From the NCBI GenBank assembly GCA_027946365.1, contig JAPEUQ010000005.1:1-64000 (forward strand): a DNA stretch of 64,000 bases, written 5' to 3'. Under the pieces are notes generated by a model that worked only from the letters and a program-made list of their open reading frames with translations, made no database searches and was not told the origin of the DNA. This DNA is from Kalmusia sp. IMI 367209. Taxonomy: Eukaryota > Ascomycota > Dothideomycetes > Pleosporales > Didymosphaeriaceae. Position numbers and translations under genes: made by a program. This document shows, piece after piece, positions 1 to 14,509 of the stretch; positions within the stretch are counted from its first letter, which is position 1; every line of letters starts with the position of its first letter.

Positions 1-3000
1 ATATCTAAGCAGCCTCTTATAGTTATTTATTAATAATATTTTAGTCCTTCACTAACTTTTATATATGAGCCTCCCACCATATTTAAGGCTTCAAACTATC
101 CTAGCCTAGAAGAAGCACCTTACTCTTGTGGTCTAGTACTCTCTCTATTATTAAGCGTATTAAGGTTAGGTGATCTTTGCCATTACTTATAAGAGATAAT
201 AGTGAAAATAAGGTGAATATAAGCCCTTTACTTGCATCTTCATCAGTAGGTCTTTTTATTAATTATATAGGAAATGTAATAAGTAAATCTAGAGCTTTAT
301 AACTAAATTTACTATATATAAGATAATATATCGTAGAAGCAAGTACTAATTATCTACTATCCTTATATAGTAACGTTTCCTCTAGCAATCATTAAGGCCA
401 ACTCTAATTCACATTACTATAAGCCTAAGGACCTAGATAAAGAAGTATTTGGCTAAAAGTTAAAGTAACTTTCTTCTAAGTATATTCTTTTACTTTTTAT
501 TTATGTACTCTTACCTGGCAGATAGAGCCTAGGTATAGATAAATAGTAGTTAGTAATACAGTTAGGTTTATTTATAATAAGATATATTAATTTTAAGTTA
601 AGTTTACATGACGACTCGCAGTGGGTATTATTATAGAGATAGATCTAAGGAGGCTAATATAGAATAAGTATTAATAACTATTATATTTCTATTGTATAGT
701 CACTCTTCTAGGACTTTTATTATTCATGATAATTTTATAGTTAATATTTAGATTCGAGATATACTCTATCCTCTAATTAACCCTATAAACGTTAGTATAT
801 CTATGCTTAAAAGTTTATAAGTACGCTAATTACTAAGTTGGTATCTACCACTCAGGTGCTTATTCAGGATTAATGTAATAATAATCCTTAATAGTATATT
901 ATTAACTATAGATGAGGATATTATCTTCCTATTATCTAAGACTTTATGCTTAAGTTTACTGACTGACATCATTTCTACTACCTCTTAGGAAACGTTAGTT
1001 ACAGGTCTACTCTAGTTTATAAAATATACTTTTAGCCTAAGAGGCGTCCCTATTATAACCCTAATTAAATATATTATTAGTAAGAGTTATTCTATATATA
1101 CCTCCTTAACTATAAAGCTAACTATATCTTTCCTAATCTAAGGGAAGTTTCTATTATATACTCTTAAAATCGTTTCACCATCTCTCTCCTAGTCATCCTA
1201 GTAACGTGTGCAGGAGTTCTCTTTAAATATTATAATCTAGATATTTATAATTTATTTATGGCTATTAGAAAATCACTTATTACTATATTTATTAATTTTA
1301 ATTTAGGGATATCGTATATCTCCGCTTTAATAGCTACCTAGTTATATTCTATTAATTATATATTCTATTTTATAGCACTTCGTAGGGTTTTAGCGTAGAT
1401 AGATATTAATTATAAGCTCTTATTATTTTAAATTAATCGTTAATGCCGACCACTAATCTTAAGTTAATAAGCTAGTTATATACTAGTATTTTAGGAAGAT
1501 AGTAAGAGTAAAGTAGATATAGAGATATAATTAATTAAATAAAGGAGACTACTTATTATAGATTTACTTCTCTATATTATAGTCATGTCTATCGCCCTTA
1601 AATAACTTATAGAGGATTTTATAGTATTTAATATCCTCCTTAAACGCCTTTTATCCTATAGAGGATATCTCTAATTATCTTTTAGGGGTTTTAATATTTA
1701 CTGCTGGCGGGTAATCTATTAGATGAGATAGTCTTAGTTTAACTAATTTCTATAATAGTGGAATATATACTTTAGGATTAATTTTAATCTAAATATTATA
1801 AATAACGTATTTAGCCTTTAGCTAAGCCTTCTAGCTTATATAATTAGTATAGTCCTCAGTATTATTAAGGGATTATATTAAGATCGTTGCGTTATATTAT
1901 AAGGCTAGTTGAGGTAGTAAGACTTTTAACTATTAATTTTTAGTATTATTAACTAAACTATAGATAAACTGTTTTATAGTTTAATTAAAGGGTTAATTAA
2001 TTCTATCTATCTCTAGGGCCTCTACTTTCTTTAATCTTTATCTCTTAACTTTAGGTTAATTAACTATCGTTAACAGCCAACCTCTGTCAACACTTGGCGC
2101 GAGGAGTTATAGCCAGTTAGTATAGTTCTAATCCTCATTCTAAGATTCTTTATTTTTTAATAGCTAATTATACTACTTCTAATAGTCTAAACTTATTATT
2201 ATAATAAGTAAGACTCTACTTCCTTTAATAGTACTATTTTATGGCGCTGAGCTTAGATGAAAGTCTAGATAATAATATACTATTATAGACTATTAGAGAC
2301 TTCTAGAGACTACTAAAAATTATTTATAACTATAATTAACTATTATAAGGTGTATTCATATTATTATATTATCTAATACTTATTACCTAGTAAATTAGAT
2401 TAATAGAACTAAATAATCTACTATAAATCTTTCTATTCTACTATAATAGACTTCTACGCGATAAGTAAGTTTAATTAAGTCTAAAGAAAAATTAATTGAG
2501 TATTATTATATCTATAATCTACCTTAGGGTTTTAAGATATTAAGTAAGGAGAAAAGGTCCTTTGTAATATAGGCTTCTTATATATATATAAATCGGGATT
2601 AGAGAGCCGTTCTGAAGCTCTTATACCCATTAGGTTACTTTATATATCTAGATAGTAACCTAGATAGCTCCGGTTCATTTCCCACTACAGCCTATACTCC
2701 TAATTATTAGTAATCTTTATAATTTTATAGTAATCTATAATAGTCTTTAGATTATTATTATAGACTTTACTAGTACTCTATCCATAATTATTTATATTTC
2801 TCTAAATATACTATCGTCGATAGTACCCCTCCTATAGTATTAAATATACTCCTTAGATATTATTATAATAGTAGGATAAGTTTTTACAACCTAATAAACT
2901 AATGTGTTAACTACCTAATTATTACATGATGCTAGATAGATTATAAGATGACGTAGTAGATAGGTTAAGTAGATCTAGTGATTAAGTTAAGCCTTATAAT

Positions 3001-6000
3001 AGTTATACTAAGTTAATATAGTAATTAGGTTGAGTTATAAATTAACTAATAATATATAAGATATATATAGGTTAATTTAGTAATAATACTGTCACGGTTA
3101 TTAGCCTCTTATCCTAGGCCTAATTTATTTATAATATAATATAGTATATACTACTATATACTTTACTTTAACGCGTGAACGCTCTAATACGCTAGGACGG
3201 CTTATAGTAAATAAGATTATGTCTTAAAAATCTACTACCTCCTTTTTTCTATGTTCTAACTATATCGTTATTAGCGTCTTACTTAAACTTATTATTATCC
3301 TTATCTCTATCTACGCCGCTTAACTATGCTAGCTTAGTTATATAATAATAGGATAGGGGTTAGCGGAGCTTCTCTATAGAAGTAAAATAGATTTTATATT
3401 TAGATATATCTATTACGCGCCTAATGACGCGTACTAAGTACTACTAGTATAAGTAGCCTAGGAGTCGTATGTAATAATTAATAGTAATAAAGATAAAAAT
3501 ATAATACTAGTCTAATATAATACTAGATAGATCTTTCCCTATATATAACTAAAATATTTTTCTATGCCGGTCTTTATCGCCTACTCCTTATTTATAGTAA
3601 TATGGCTAGTAAGATAGTCCCTTCTATAAAATATCTTATCTAATATAGAGTAGCTTTATATAGACTACTATATATATGACTTAATTCTAGGTAAATATAA
3701 ATGGATGATAGCTACTAGGTATATAAATATTATAACTATTACGGAAGTGAATAACGCCGATAAGACTATAGATAAAGAAGAGATAGAGTATAAAGATAAT
3801 ATAAATATATCTAGTTATAGCCATAAATATCCTACTAGAGAGGATATTAATTCTATAAGTCTCTAGCGCCTTCGACTCTAATCCTCAACCTAGTAGTAAT
3901 AATAATAGTAGTAGTAATAATAGTAGTAGGAAGTAAATATAGCTTTAAAAGTAGTAGAGAATAATATATACACCTAATAATAACGACGCTCCTCTAATAA
4001 GGCCTAATATATTATAATTATAAAATAATATACTTTAATACTTTAACCGCCTCTAGCTAATATCTATTATAAGGAAATAGTAGTTTTTAATACTATTATA
4101 CGTAAGGATAAAACGCTGGTTACGTAAATCCTATAATAGCCTATAGGAAGTTAAACTTTTATACTAGGATAATCTACCTATACTATACATCCATAGTTAT
4201 ACTTAAGAAAGCCTATTTACTTAGTAATAAGATTATATAAGGCTATACTTCTATCTTTCTATAGAACTAATATAAGCGTAGGGATCCCTTTAATACTAGA
4301 ATCCTTAGCGTGATAATGTCTCTAATGCCTATCTTCTCTATAGTCTAGATAGACGTAAAAGGTATACCTTAGTACGCCCTTATTAATAATTAATTCTATT
4401 AGGCCTAGAATATAATTCTCTAGTTTAAGATAGTAAAAGTATATATAGATATTTAATACTATTAGGTAATAGCCCTCCTAGGACGCTATTATATTAAGAA
4501 GATTAAGGAGCTCTAGCGCGTAGACAGGGAGTAGGGATGAAGTGGTAGCTATAGTAGCTAGAATAGAATTTATTTAGAGGCGTAGTGTGATCTTTAGCTT
4601 AGACTTTTTTATATTAATCTAAAGGACTTTTAGAAAACGCCTATATTAGACTATTTAGTAGTATAATACTATCTAGAAACTTAGTTAAAATATCCTCTAT
4701 CTTATATTACATAAGTCTATCACTACTACCTAGGTTGAGTAGACCTTACGCGTGGGTGAATAGATTATCTAGCTAGTATTAATAGAGAAGGTAAACCTAT
4801 AAATATATACTACTAGCTAGATATTAGAGGCGTGGTTAGGGCTTAAGGTCGTAGGGGTTAATATAGAAGAAGCCATTTTTATAGATTAAAGCGCCTCCAC
4901 TGAGTAGGGTCCTAAAGGTTAGAGATAGCGAGGAGGAAAGGGACGAAGAAGATAAAGAGAATATAAAGAAGATTAACTATAACTCTTCTAGTATAATAGG
5001 TAGTAATGGCGCTACGTAAGAGGACTAAATAAAATTATTACTAATAGAGCTCTTTAAGCCTAAGGAGTAAGCGATAGATTCTAGATAATAAAATATAATA
5101 TCTTATATATATAAGATTAGTATTATAGTAGATGTTCTAGTATAATATAACGTCTCTAGAGCCTTCTAATCATCTATATAGTTTAATTTATAGATATTAA
5201 TTAATACTATTATAGTTATATTCCTACTAGAGATATACCTTAGATCTAAGTATCTTTCTACCTCTATTCCTATCCACCTTTACGTGTAATCTATAATAAT
5301 CTATAATATACTATAATAGTCTATTATAAAGTAGTATACTATTTTATATAACTACTTTATATTTCTTTCTTATATCTTATAATTATATCTTATATCTTTA
5401 TAGTAATCTTACTACGCTTTAACGTAATTATTTACCACTATACCTATCTAAAGAACTATATGACTATACCTAGACCTTATAAAATAGTTACTAAAGCTTT
5501 CCATTTATATAGGTGTATTACTATAGGCCCTTTACTAGACTTATCTAAGGACCAGCGTGTAAGGTCTAGTTACTAGTACGTTCTAGTAGTTTTTCTTAAA
5601 ATAAAACGTTATATAAAATAATAAAAAAAAATTTTAATTAGAATCTCTTTACTATATTACGCCATGTGTACGCTAGAATGATAATATAAATATAGAGATA
5701 TTTATTATATACTAATTTATCTGTGTTAAGTACTTTTATACTATAATATTCCTACTATTAGGTCTCATTTATATTATAAGAGACTATTAAGTATTTTTAG
5801 ATTAATAATTAGTATAAAAAGAAATAGAAAAAGGATTTTATATAGATATCTATATCTTAAATTATTATATAGCGTATACTTTAAATAGTAGTCTTAAAAG
5901 TTTACGTAGTTTAAATAGATAGATATTTTATTTAGAAAGGAGATGAAGGAGATGACTCTCCTATTATAATAAATACTAATAATATTATATAAAAGGACTA

Positions 6001-9000
6001 GATGAAACTATCATCTATATGACTCTTCTTTAAGCTAAAGGAGTAAATGATAGAAGATAACTAATAATATAATAGATATTAATATAGTATCTCTAGATAA
6101 TTTTATAGTTCTATTTATAGTATATTAAGGATTACTATAGCTTCGTTCCTAACGGGAATACAGCTAGTCTAAGTATCTTATATATATATCTTTATATAAC
6201 GTAGTCTATAATATACTACTATAGTCTATAGTAATATATTATTTTATATTACTACTTAACTTTTACTACCTCTCATGATTCCTATAATTATAACTTAAGT
6301 TTTAGGGTGGACCTACTACGCTCTAGTAACTATATTTACCTAAAGGGACTACCTAACTACTTAGGCCTTATAAAGGAGTCATGAAAGCTTAGAGAATTAA
6401 AATACTATATTATAAGCCTCTTATAAAACTATTTAAGGCTAGTATAAATATTATAGTTTATACTATCTAATTAATATTTCTTTTTTTTTTTTGCAATTAC
6501 ACATTATATAAAAGAACTAAAAAAATCCTATATTACTACTACTATACCATGCAACATTATATACACGATAAAATAATTATATAAATATATAAATATTAAT
6601 TTATTACTTACTTAGTTATAATAAACGCTTTAATACTATTATATATCCTAATATTATATCTCTTTGGCATTATAAGGACTACAAAGTATCTATATTAATT
6701 TAATAATAATCTAGTACGTAGGTTATAAAGCTAATATCCTATATATTTATTATTAACTAGAGATATATTATATATAATTAGGTACTAATCCTACTCGTTT
6801 TTATAACTAGGTTTACGTTCTACTATAGGTGCTAGACGAGTCCGTAGGTAAACGTATTTAAGTAATCTATTATAACTATAGTATCTATAATGGTCTATCT
6901 TAATAATCTTTTATAAAAGTAAAGTTAATCTACGAATCTACTATAATAAAAGTATAATACTTAACCTAGATAGAATTAATACTCTAGAAGATATACCCTA
7001 TAAACCCTATTATATTTAATTAAAGGGATATTAAGCCCTTTTACTAACTAAGTAGGACTCTTAATCCTAAAGCCTAATCTTATTATTATATAGACTATTT
7101 TAATTATTTTAAAAGACCTCTATTTAGCCTAGCTCTTATAGTAATTAATTACTAACTCCTTTATATTCTATGGCGTTAGCCATTAACTCTATCTATATCT
7201 TATCTTTTACTAACTTACTAATCTTCTTCGTTATCTCTAATATCTATAGTATAGTATTATCTATATTATTATTATTCTAAGGAAAGGATCCGGGTCATAG
7301 GAACTAGAGTATCCTAATTACTAGGCTTACTATAAATGAGTTAGTCTCTTTCTTAGATTCTATACTAAACGTCTATACTTTAGATACTATAGTAAACATT
7401 ATAGATAAGAAGACTAGTATTAATACTATTATAAATATTAGATTATAAAGCGGATCGCCTAAACACTTAATAAAATATTAATAAACTATCTAGTAGTATT
7501 CTAGTATAGCGTGGTTATCTATCGCGAAGAGCTTCTTATACTATTAAAATTATTCTCTATTAGTAGTAATATAATATGGAAGGATAACTTATAGTTAAAG
7601 TTAATTATATTCTACTATAGTAATAATTACTTCGCCTAGATATTCCATCTTAATAACTAAGTATTTAAGGCTACTAGGCCTCACCGCGATGGCTAATACT
7701 ATGAGGCTAACCCTACTAGCTAAATAACCCTTTAGGAGCTGACCTTGGCCTAGTAGAAGCCTAGCATATACTTAATCTAATATATAAGTATAAATATAAT
7801 AATTATATTAACCTATTAGTCTTTACTTATAGTCTTCTCCTAGTATATTATATAATAGCGCGGAGTACTAAGAACTAAGTTATATTTTATAAATAGAATG
7901 GCCTTTCTACTACTAGGTCACGTTATATATAGCTATTATATAGGTTCTATATAAAGTCGCGTCGCGCGGTTAGAAATATAATAAAGAATATAATTATTCT
8001 CTATACTAAGTAGTAGAGAATGATTAACTAGTACTCCCTATAATTTATAATTATTAGCTAGCTTCTTTATAACGGCCCAGAATAGCGCTTAGAAGTTAAA
8101 TCTTTATAAGAAGGAGTCCTCACTCTATACCTATTATCTCACCTACTCTCATTACTCTTTTAGTAACTATAGCACCTCTAGACTATTACTACCTCCTTAG
8201 CTTTAACTACCCTCATTCAACGCTTAACGGAGGCGGCTAGTAATAAAGATAATTATCTAAAGTTTCTAAAGTTCCTATAGTATCTCTTTAATAAACCTCT
8301 TAGTATTATTTAGTTCTTATACCCTTAGTCTACCTAGCTCCCTAAACCACGTCTTATTATAGCAGCTAACTATGACCTCTAGTGAGTAATAGAAGGTAAT
8401 AGATACTATATATATTAGGGTAGGCCATCTATTCCCGCATTAAGGCCACTACGTAAGGCTAAGGTTATTAGTATCTTATAGACTAAATATTTTAGGATTA
8501 ATGAACGGCCATCCACCCTATTTAATACTATTAATTATCCTAAGTAGAGTAAGCACCGAGCCCATTAGAGACCTTAGAAAGCTAGTAAAGTAGTAGCTAC
8601 CTAGATAATTAAAAATAGACACGCCCTCTATTAACGCCACGTATAGTCCCTTAGAGCTAATAGTCTTAAATTAAGCGTAGAGGCTATTAATCGCCTATAT
8701 AAAGAGGTTTATAAAGAACACTAGAATACTAGAAAATATAGATAATATAAAGAAGTAGAAGAGATATATATAGTATTATAACTCTTTAAGGAAGAAACGT
8801 ATTAGTTAAAAGATAAGGGTAAGGATAGTAGAGAAGCTCCATCCATCCTTATTTAGCCTTAATATCTATATGGAGAGTACCTACTTTATCCTAAAAATAT
8901 ATTCTTTCTCTTAGATAGTTTATCTAATACGCTATTATTTATAAGTAAAGGGCCTAGACGCTTTAGAGTTATTAGGCGTTAGCTATCCTCTTAGATATTA

Positions 9001-9879
9001 TAGAAGGTAATTCCGCTTTATTATTATCTATATAAATAGTACTTTATTATAATTAAGAAGTATTAGTATTATAATTATAACATCCTTAATAGTAAATAAA
9101 TCGTTAAGCCTATGTCAGATATTCCTTTTAATATTAAAGTATATCTAAAAGTATTTATACTTTAGTATATTTACTCTATTATACTAGTAGCTTATATTCT
9201 CTATATAACTATAAGGAGGTTATTTATAAGGAACACTGGTGGCTGCGCCGACGAGAAGTTACTATAGGCTAAATAAAATATAAGTGAATAGAAGATAAAG
9301 TCTTAATATCCTTAATATTTTCTAAAACCTTATTATAATTAACTAGAAGATAGCGTACTAGTCTATTACTATATAGATCTAAAATTATTTATTTAGGTAA
9401 TTAATATTAACCGCTAGCGTATAGAAGATAGTCTTAATATTATTAAGAATATATTTTTATTTTAATTTTATTTATAGCTAATTAAGTCCGCCGGTGAAGA
9501 GGCTTTAGTAGTTATAATTAATATAAGAGTTACTAGTCTCTAGTACTTTACTCCTAGTTAGTTTATTAGATATAATAATATCTTTCTATTTTATAGTCTT
9601 TCTAGTCTCTTCGTCTAATAAGTTGGATTTATCTTCTCTAGATTAAAGTTGGGTCTCCTTTAGTACTAATTATAGCTATTCTATTATCTTAATCTTAATA
9701 TTTATATTATAGTCATATATATAGAATGCTAACTTATTTTTAATTAAAAGGCGTCTTACGTACTTTATTTAACGTATACGGACCACTTACTATAAATTTC
9801 TCTTAAAATATCATTTACTTATTAATAGTTATCTTTTATATATATAGATTACCTAGTCTCTATAATAATTTTATACCCT

Positions 9880-10390
9880 CGTCTAGTAGTTCGCCGATGA
9901 GGAAGATCTACTTAATATATAAGTTAAATTCTACGTAATAATCTTCTAGGATATTATATTAAAATATCTTTTTATAATATCTTTAAAGTTTACCTCTTAT
10001 TAGAAACTTCTTAGGTGGGTTAGTAATTAGGTGTATAATAATATATTAAACCTCCTTATAGTAATAATTATTAGCTAGAATATCTAGTACTTTAGGTTAA
10101 ATAATAGTCCATAAATATATTTATAACTATATAGGGTCCTCTAGTTTTTAAAGCTTATTATTATATTATTAAAGAACCGGCTTAACTATTATATAATTGG
10201 CCTTATGGCTAGCCGACGATTATAAAAAAATTAAGAAAAAAAAGAAAATATATAGTTATTCTCTAGTATTATAGCTTATGAGTTAGCTTTTTAACTTTTA
10301 TAGTTGAGTGTATATCACCTTTATAGTATATTAGTAGTATAACTACTATTAAAAGAGATATACTCTATTATTATAATGAATTCTTACACT
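9880..10390 (+). pseudogene. RIP-mutated ORF trace, unknown protein
   Basis: Reading one plus-strand frame gives a long amino-acid string broken only by TAA/TAG/TGA codons that C-to-T or G-to-A change would make from Gln, Arg or Trp. A recognisable run is YYIKISFYNIFKVYLLLET near 9,950, followed by alternating hydrophobic and Gln/stop positions to about 10,385. The frame is far more coherent than its neighbours, so I infer a former coding region. I cannot assign a family. A coherent frame on the opposite strand begins just beyond it (10,440-10,640), so the two may have been convergent genes of one mobile element. Confidence 0.35.
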
Positions 10391-10439
10391 GCTATATAGT
10401 TAGTGGCTATACAGGTTCTCCCTACGCACCTATTACTTA

Positions 10440-10640
10440 TTCTTAAACTTATAATCCCCTTTATATAATTAATCTTTTATATATATTACTTAAATATTAT
10501 AACTATCTATTCTTTATTACTAAAACTACCTTCATTATCATTCTATCTTAATTTATAAGACGTAATATTATCTTAGGGTTTAGCGTTATCTTTAGAAGTC
10601 TTAAATAAGTTATTATTACTCTCTTACTTATATATTAGGT
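10440..10640 (-). pseudogene. RIP-mutated ORF trace upstream-linked to a Pro/Thr repeat
   Basis: On the minus strand a frame reads as a plausible polar protein (run NNLFKTSKDNAKP near 10,600-10,560) with only TAA/TAG interruptions at presumed Gln positions. Immediately upstream on the same strand (10,860-10,650) the short tandem repeat would translate as a Pro/Thr/Ile-rich low-complexity segment. I infer the remnant of a transposon-encoded protein with a repetitive N-terminal part. The family is unknown. Confidence 0.35.
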
Positions 10641-10649
10641 ATATTAGAT

Positions 10650-10860
10650 ACGTTGTAGATATAGGTATTATAGATATATATATTATAGGTATAGGTATTA
10701 TAGGTATAAGTATTATAGATTTAGGTCTAGGTATAGATATTGTAGGTGTAAGTATTGCAGGTATAGGTATAGATATAGGTGTTATAGGTCTAGGTCTAGG
10801 TATAGATGTTATAGGTGCAGGTGTAGGCGTTGTAGGTATAGGTGTAGATGTTATAGGGAT
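10650..10860. repeat. Short-period degenerate tandem repeat (GGTATAGGTATTATA type)
   Basis: About 210 bp consist of imperfect 6-18 bp repetitions of GGTATA, GGTATTATA and GGTGTAGATGTTATA. The period drifts, and substitutions are mostly C/T and A/G. On the minus strand this would encode a Pro/Thr/Ile-rich low-complexity segment, so the repeat may be the decayed remainder of a coding minisatellite rather than a neutral satellite. Confidence 0.7.
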
Positions 10861-11675
10861 GATAGATAACTAGTTTAGTCACTAATCCATATTACTAAGC
10901 GGACCTAGGTCTACCTTATCTAATAATAAATCTATTATTAATAGAATAGTATAGAGGAGGAGCTACTTTTAGAGATAAAAGGCAGTAGAGTAGGCACTAA
11001 GTCCTATCTCTTACCCTAGGGGTAGCTATAAGAAAAGGAACTTTAAAATAAAATATAATATATATTTACTTAATACTAAATTGTTAGTAGCACTAGTGCT
11101 AAATATATAAAGTCTAGAAGATAATATATAGTCTAGATAATTTATAGGGACTAGTACTCCCTATCTATATAGTAACTTTACACTATTTAGGCCGTCTAGA
11201 CTAGTGAGAAATCATACTAATTATCTTAGATTAGTAAACTTATTTTATATTATATTTTATTAATATCTTTTTTGCCTCCAATATCGTGAGCCTATAATAG
11301 GCTATAGGGGGCTAGCTCACTTAGAATCTGTGGGCTGGTAGAGTCTAGTAGTAATTATTAGTCTAGTAGTAATTATTAAGGAGACCTAATATATTAGGTC
11401 CTTCTACTAATAATATTACTTATGAAGGCTATATAACTTATTTAAAATAAAGTTATTTATATTATTATATAGTAATTCTCTATCTAGTATTATTTATAAC
11501 CTATATTATAAGGTTTAGATAGCACCTTACTCTTTTATAAATTTATATCTATATAATACCATCTATATTCTGGGAGATAGAGACCTACGCTACTAATATA
11601 TTATAGATACTCCTTACCTTTAGATTAGGATGAATATATTTAACTCTTTAGAGAGTATCTTTATAAGGAGTAAAG

Positions 11676-11861
11676 TGCATAATCTCATAATAATATAATT
11701 ATATAATAGTTCCTTGCCAAGAGTACCACGTAAGTGAGGCGCTAGAACGCGCTAGCGTAATACCCTTAAAACGCGGAGAAAGATAGAGGGTAAAAGATAG
11801 ATTTTAATCTTATTATTACTTAAGAAATACTTACTACTATATTTAATTCTAATAATTTTGA
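11676..11861 (+). repeat. 5' LTR of the Gypsy element
   Basis: This ~186 bp segment aligns end to end with 18,402-18,588. Shared landmarks include AATCTCATAATAATATAATT near the start and GTGAGGCGCTAGAACGCGCT in the middle. The copies differ almost only by transitions, for example across the stretch after GTTCCTT. The start retains TG where the other copy has TA. The exact ends are uncertain by a few bases because RIP has erased the terminal dinucleotides. Confidence 0.85.
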
Positions 11862-13179
11862 AATCTCTCCCTATCTTATAGAATAGTGGCTTAGTATCCT
11901 CGCAATAGAAACGCTAGAGAAATATAAACGTATTAATAGAGTACTATAAAGGACCTACTAAAGACTATATATACATAGATAAAAATAAGCTAAAGATAGA
12001 GTTAATAGAAGAGCCTATTCCCCTATAAGAGTAACTGACAAGGCTTAAGTGGCGTTAAGATAAACTAGCAGAACTAGAGGAGATTTATATTTTAAAAGCT
12101 AAAATTATAAATAGAGAGTATAGGCTAGTACCTAACTTTACGCTGGAGGGTAGCGTACGAAGCGTATCTATAGCCCCTATACTAAGAATAATAGATAGTA
12201 ATAAATATGAGTACTTATTATAGTAATAATAACTATATAGTAATATAATAGAGCTATCCTATTAAAGTCTAAAGATTAAACTAATCCCTATCTTTAAGGG
12301 TAGAGTATTAGGAATACTATAACTTTAAGACCTAGGTATAGATCGCGTTTAGGCTAGATCCTTAGGTATTTATAACTAAAGACTAGTAGATTATATTTAT
12401 ACTATAATCCTTAGAGCCAATACTACGCCAGCTATGGCTATAGCGTAAACTTAAAAGCGACGCTAAGACGAGATTAATAATAGATAATAAGCTTCTTACT
12501 TAATTAGATAAAGAGCCCTATTAATTATAAGCTATAAGTGACTATATAATACTAATGGGCCACGTAGAGGGAGGGCTAATTAGTAAATAAATTTATAGCT
12601 TACCTAGCTACGCTAGAGAACCAGATTAGCCCCATCTATAAATAGAAATACCTTATCATATATCTATATAGTAAGTTATGATAAGAACTATGAGTAATAG
12701 TAACTAACTATAATAATTTTCCAAAAATGCAAAGGGAGCTAGTAGAGTATATAATTACTCTAGAAGATAACTTATAAGGGCCCAGCGCCATAATGGTGAT
12801 GCCGTAATAAACACTAAGTTATAGTATTAATATAAAGCTTATAATACTATAGAGAGATATATTAATATAACCCTATTAAAACACCACCATCCTAACGGCG
12901 TAGCGAGATAGAGTAGTAGGCTTAATACTTTTAAGGGATTAATATAGATACTATGGGAAAATGGGATACTAGGAAAGGAACTACTAGGTAAAACGCGGTG
13001 AGTTAAGCCGACCTAGAGTCTCTATTATAGATATTAATATTATTAATATGAAAAGGGCGAGCCTAGAAGGGATACCTACCTTTATAGGCATATATAAGTA
13101 AGGGCGTTTTTTAGGTAAAAGGAATAATTTAAGATAGTAAAGGTAAGGAGTAGATAATATATCTCTTACTTAACTCTAG

Positions 13180-13450
13180 AGTAATAGTAAACATCATTAA
13201 TAAAAAACTAATAGTAGAGCTATATCTAATAGAAATCATGGATGTAGCGCTACCCTCCCTAAAGATAGTAAACTCTATACTAGTAAGGAGTCACTACGCC
13301 TATTAAGTAATCATAAGTATAAAGGATAACTAGGGCGTACTATACTAAGTAACTACTATAATCTATAGAGTACCTAACTATATAGACCTAGTGACTCTAG
13401 GAATACTAGCTTTAATAAAGGGAAACGTTCTCCTTAACTATAACGTGATA
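13180..13450 (+). pseudogene. Gypsy aspartic protease remnant
   Basis: A plus-strand frame reads VNIINKKLIVELYL, then a segment ending DLVTLGILAL. This resembles retropepsin domains of fungal Gypsy elements, where the second conserved block reads like DLILGMPAL. The active-site Asp region just upstream is obscured by stops. It sits directly before the reverse transcriptase, as expected in a pol polyprotein. Confidence 0.55.
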
Positions 13451-13661
13451 AGGTGGTGCTAGGGAGTTAAAGAAATAGTACTCTAGATAGAAAATACTAC
13501 TAAGTTTACGAAATTAATAAAAGACTAAATAGAGGTATATACTATAGTAATTAATAGTATAAGAGAAATAGAAGAAGAAAATAGAAACCCAACTATACTA
13601 TCTAAAGTATTAAGGAATTTTAAAGATATTATAAGTGAGGACGCCACTAGAATACTATTAG

Positions 13662-14400
13662 AATACTAGTATATTAATTATATAATAGAATTAGAAGAAG
13701 GTACCTCTATACCCTTTAGACCACTATACAACTTATCCCTAAAAGAACTAGAGACCTTACGCGACTATATAGCGAAGGTAAAGGAGTAAGATTAAATTTA
13801 AAAAAGTACTAGCCTAGTAGAGGCCCTAGTACTATTTATTCCTAAGAAGGATAACACGCTAAGGCTCTACGTAGACTATAGAGGCTTAAATAAAGTTACT
13901 AAAAAGAACCAGCTAACCTTACTACTAATTAGTAAAATACTAGATAGGCTATTAGGCTTAGTACACTTTATAAAGCTAGACCTAAAGGATATCTATTACT
14001 AAATATAAATCTAGTAAGGTAATAAGTAGAAGACAGCGTTTTATATATAATATAGCCACTTTAAGTATATAGTAATATCTTTTAGCCTTACTAATGCCCT
14101 AGTAACTTTTTAAGGCTATATTAACTACGTACTAGCTGAGTATATTAACATCTTTTATATAGTCTACCTAAACGATATCCTTATCTTTTTAAGAAAAGGG
14201 GAAAACCACTAGAGCATATATAAAAGTCCTTAAGAGGCTATAATAATATAGCCTATTTATAAACCTAAAGAAATATATCTTTAAGATTAATTAGATTAAG
14301 TTCCTAGGGTTTATCGTGCAACTCGACGGCGTGCAGATAGATTAAAGTTAAATAGAGGTAATAGTGGCCTAGCTAAAAATTAAATTTACTAAGAATATTT
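13662..14400 (+). pseudogene. Gypsy reverse transcriptase remnant
   Basis: The frame contains the classical landmarks of Ty3/Gypsy reverse transcriptase: ELEEGTSIPFRPLYNLS at the start, FIPKKDNTLRLYVDYRGLN around 13,840-13,890, FIKLDLKDIYY near 13,970, and VYLNDILIF at about 14,162-14,188. The last is the YxDD catalytic motif with its first Asp changed to Asn, the result expected from a G-to-A change. Multiple TAA/TAG codons replace Gln and Trp codons (for example after 14,000). The enzyme is certainly inactive. Confidence 0.9.
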
Positions 14401-14509
14401 AAGTATTTATAGGCTTTATAAACTTTTATAGATGATTTATTAAAGGGTTCTCCCTTATTATAAAGTCTATCACGGATCTACTAAAAGACTTAAAAGAAGA
14501 AAAGAAGTA

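Larger units (their letters stand above)
1..11675. repeat. AT-rich, RIP-degraded repeat block without intact genes
   Basis: This stretch is very AT-rich, dominated by TpA, with few TpG or CpA steps, and stop codons crowd all frames. That pattern is known from repeat-induced point mutation in ascomycetes. No intact gene is visible. Three sub-regions still give translatable traces in which the stops are almost all TAA/TAG in place of Gln codons: about 4,850-5,060 (plus strand, a charged Glu/Asp/Lys-rich C-terminus), about 9,880-10,390 (plus strand) and about 10,440-10,640 (minus strand). None matches a family I can name. Segments near 5,036-5,690 and 6,026-6,600 share short blocks in the same order and could be two degenerate copies of one repeat. 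I read the block as layered dead transposons. Confidence 0.75.
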
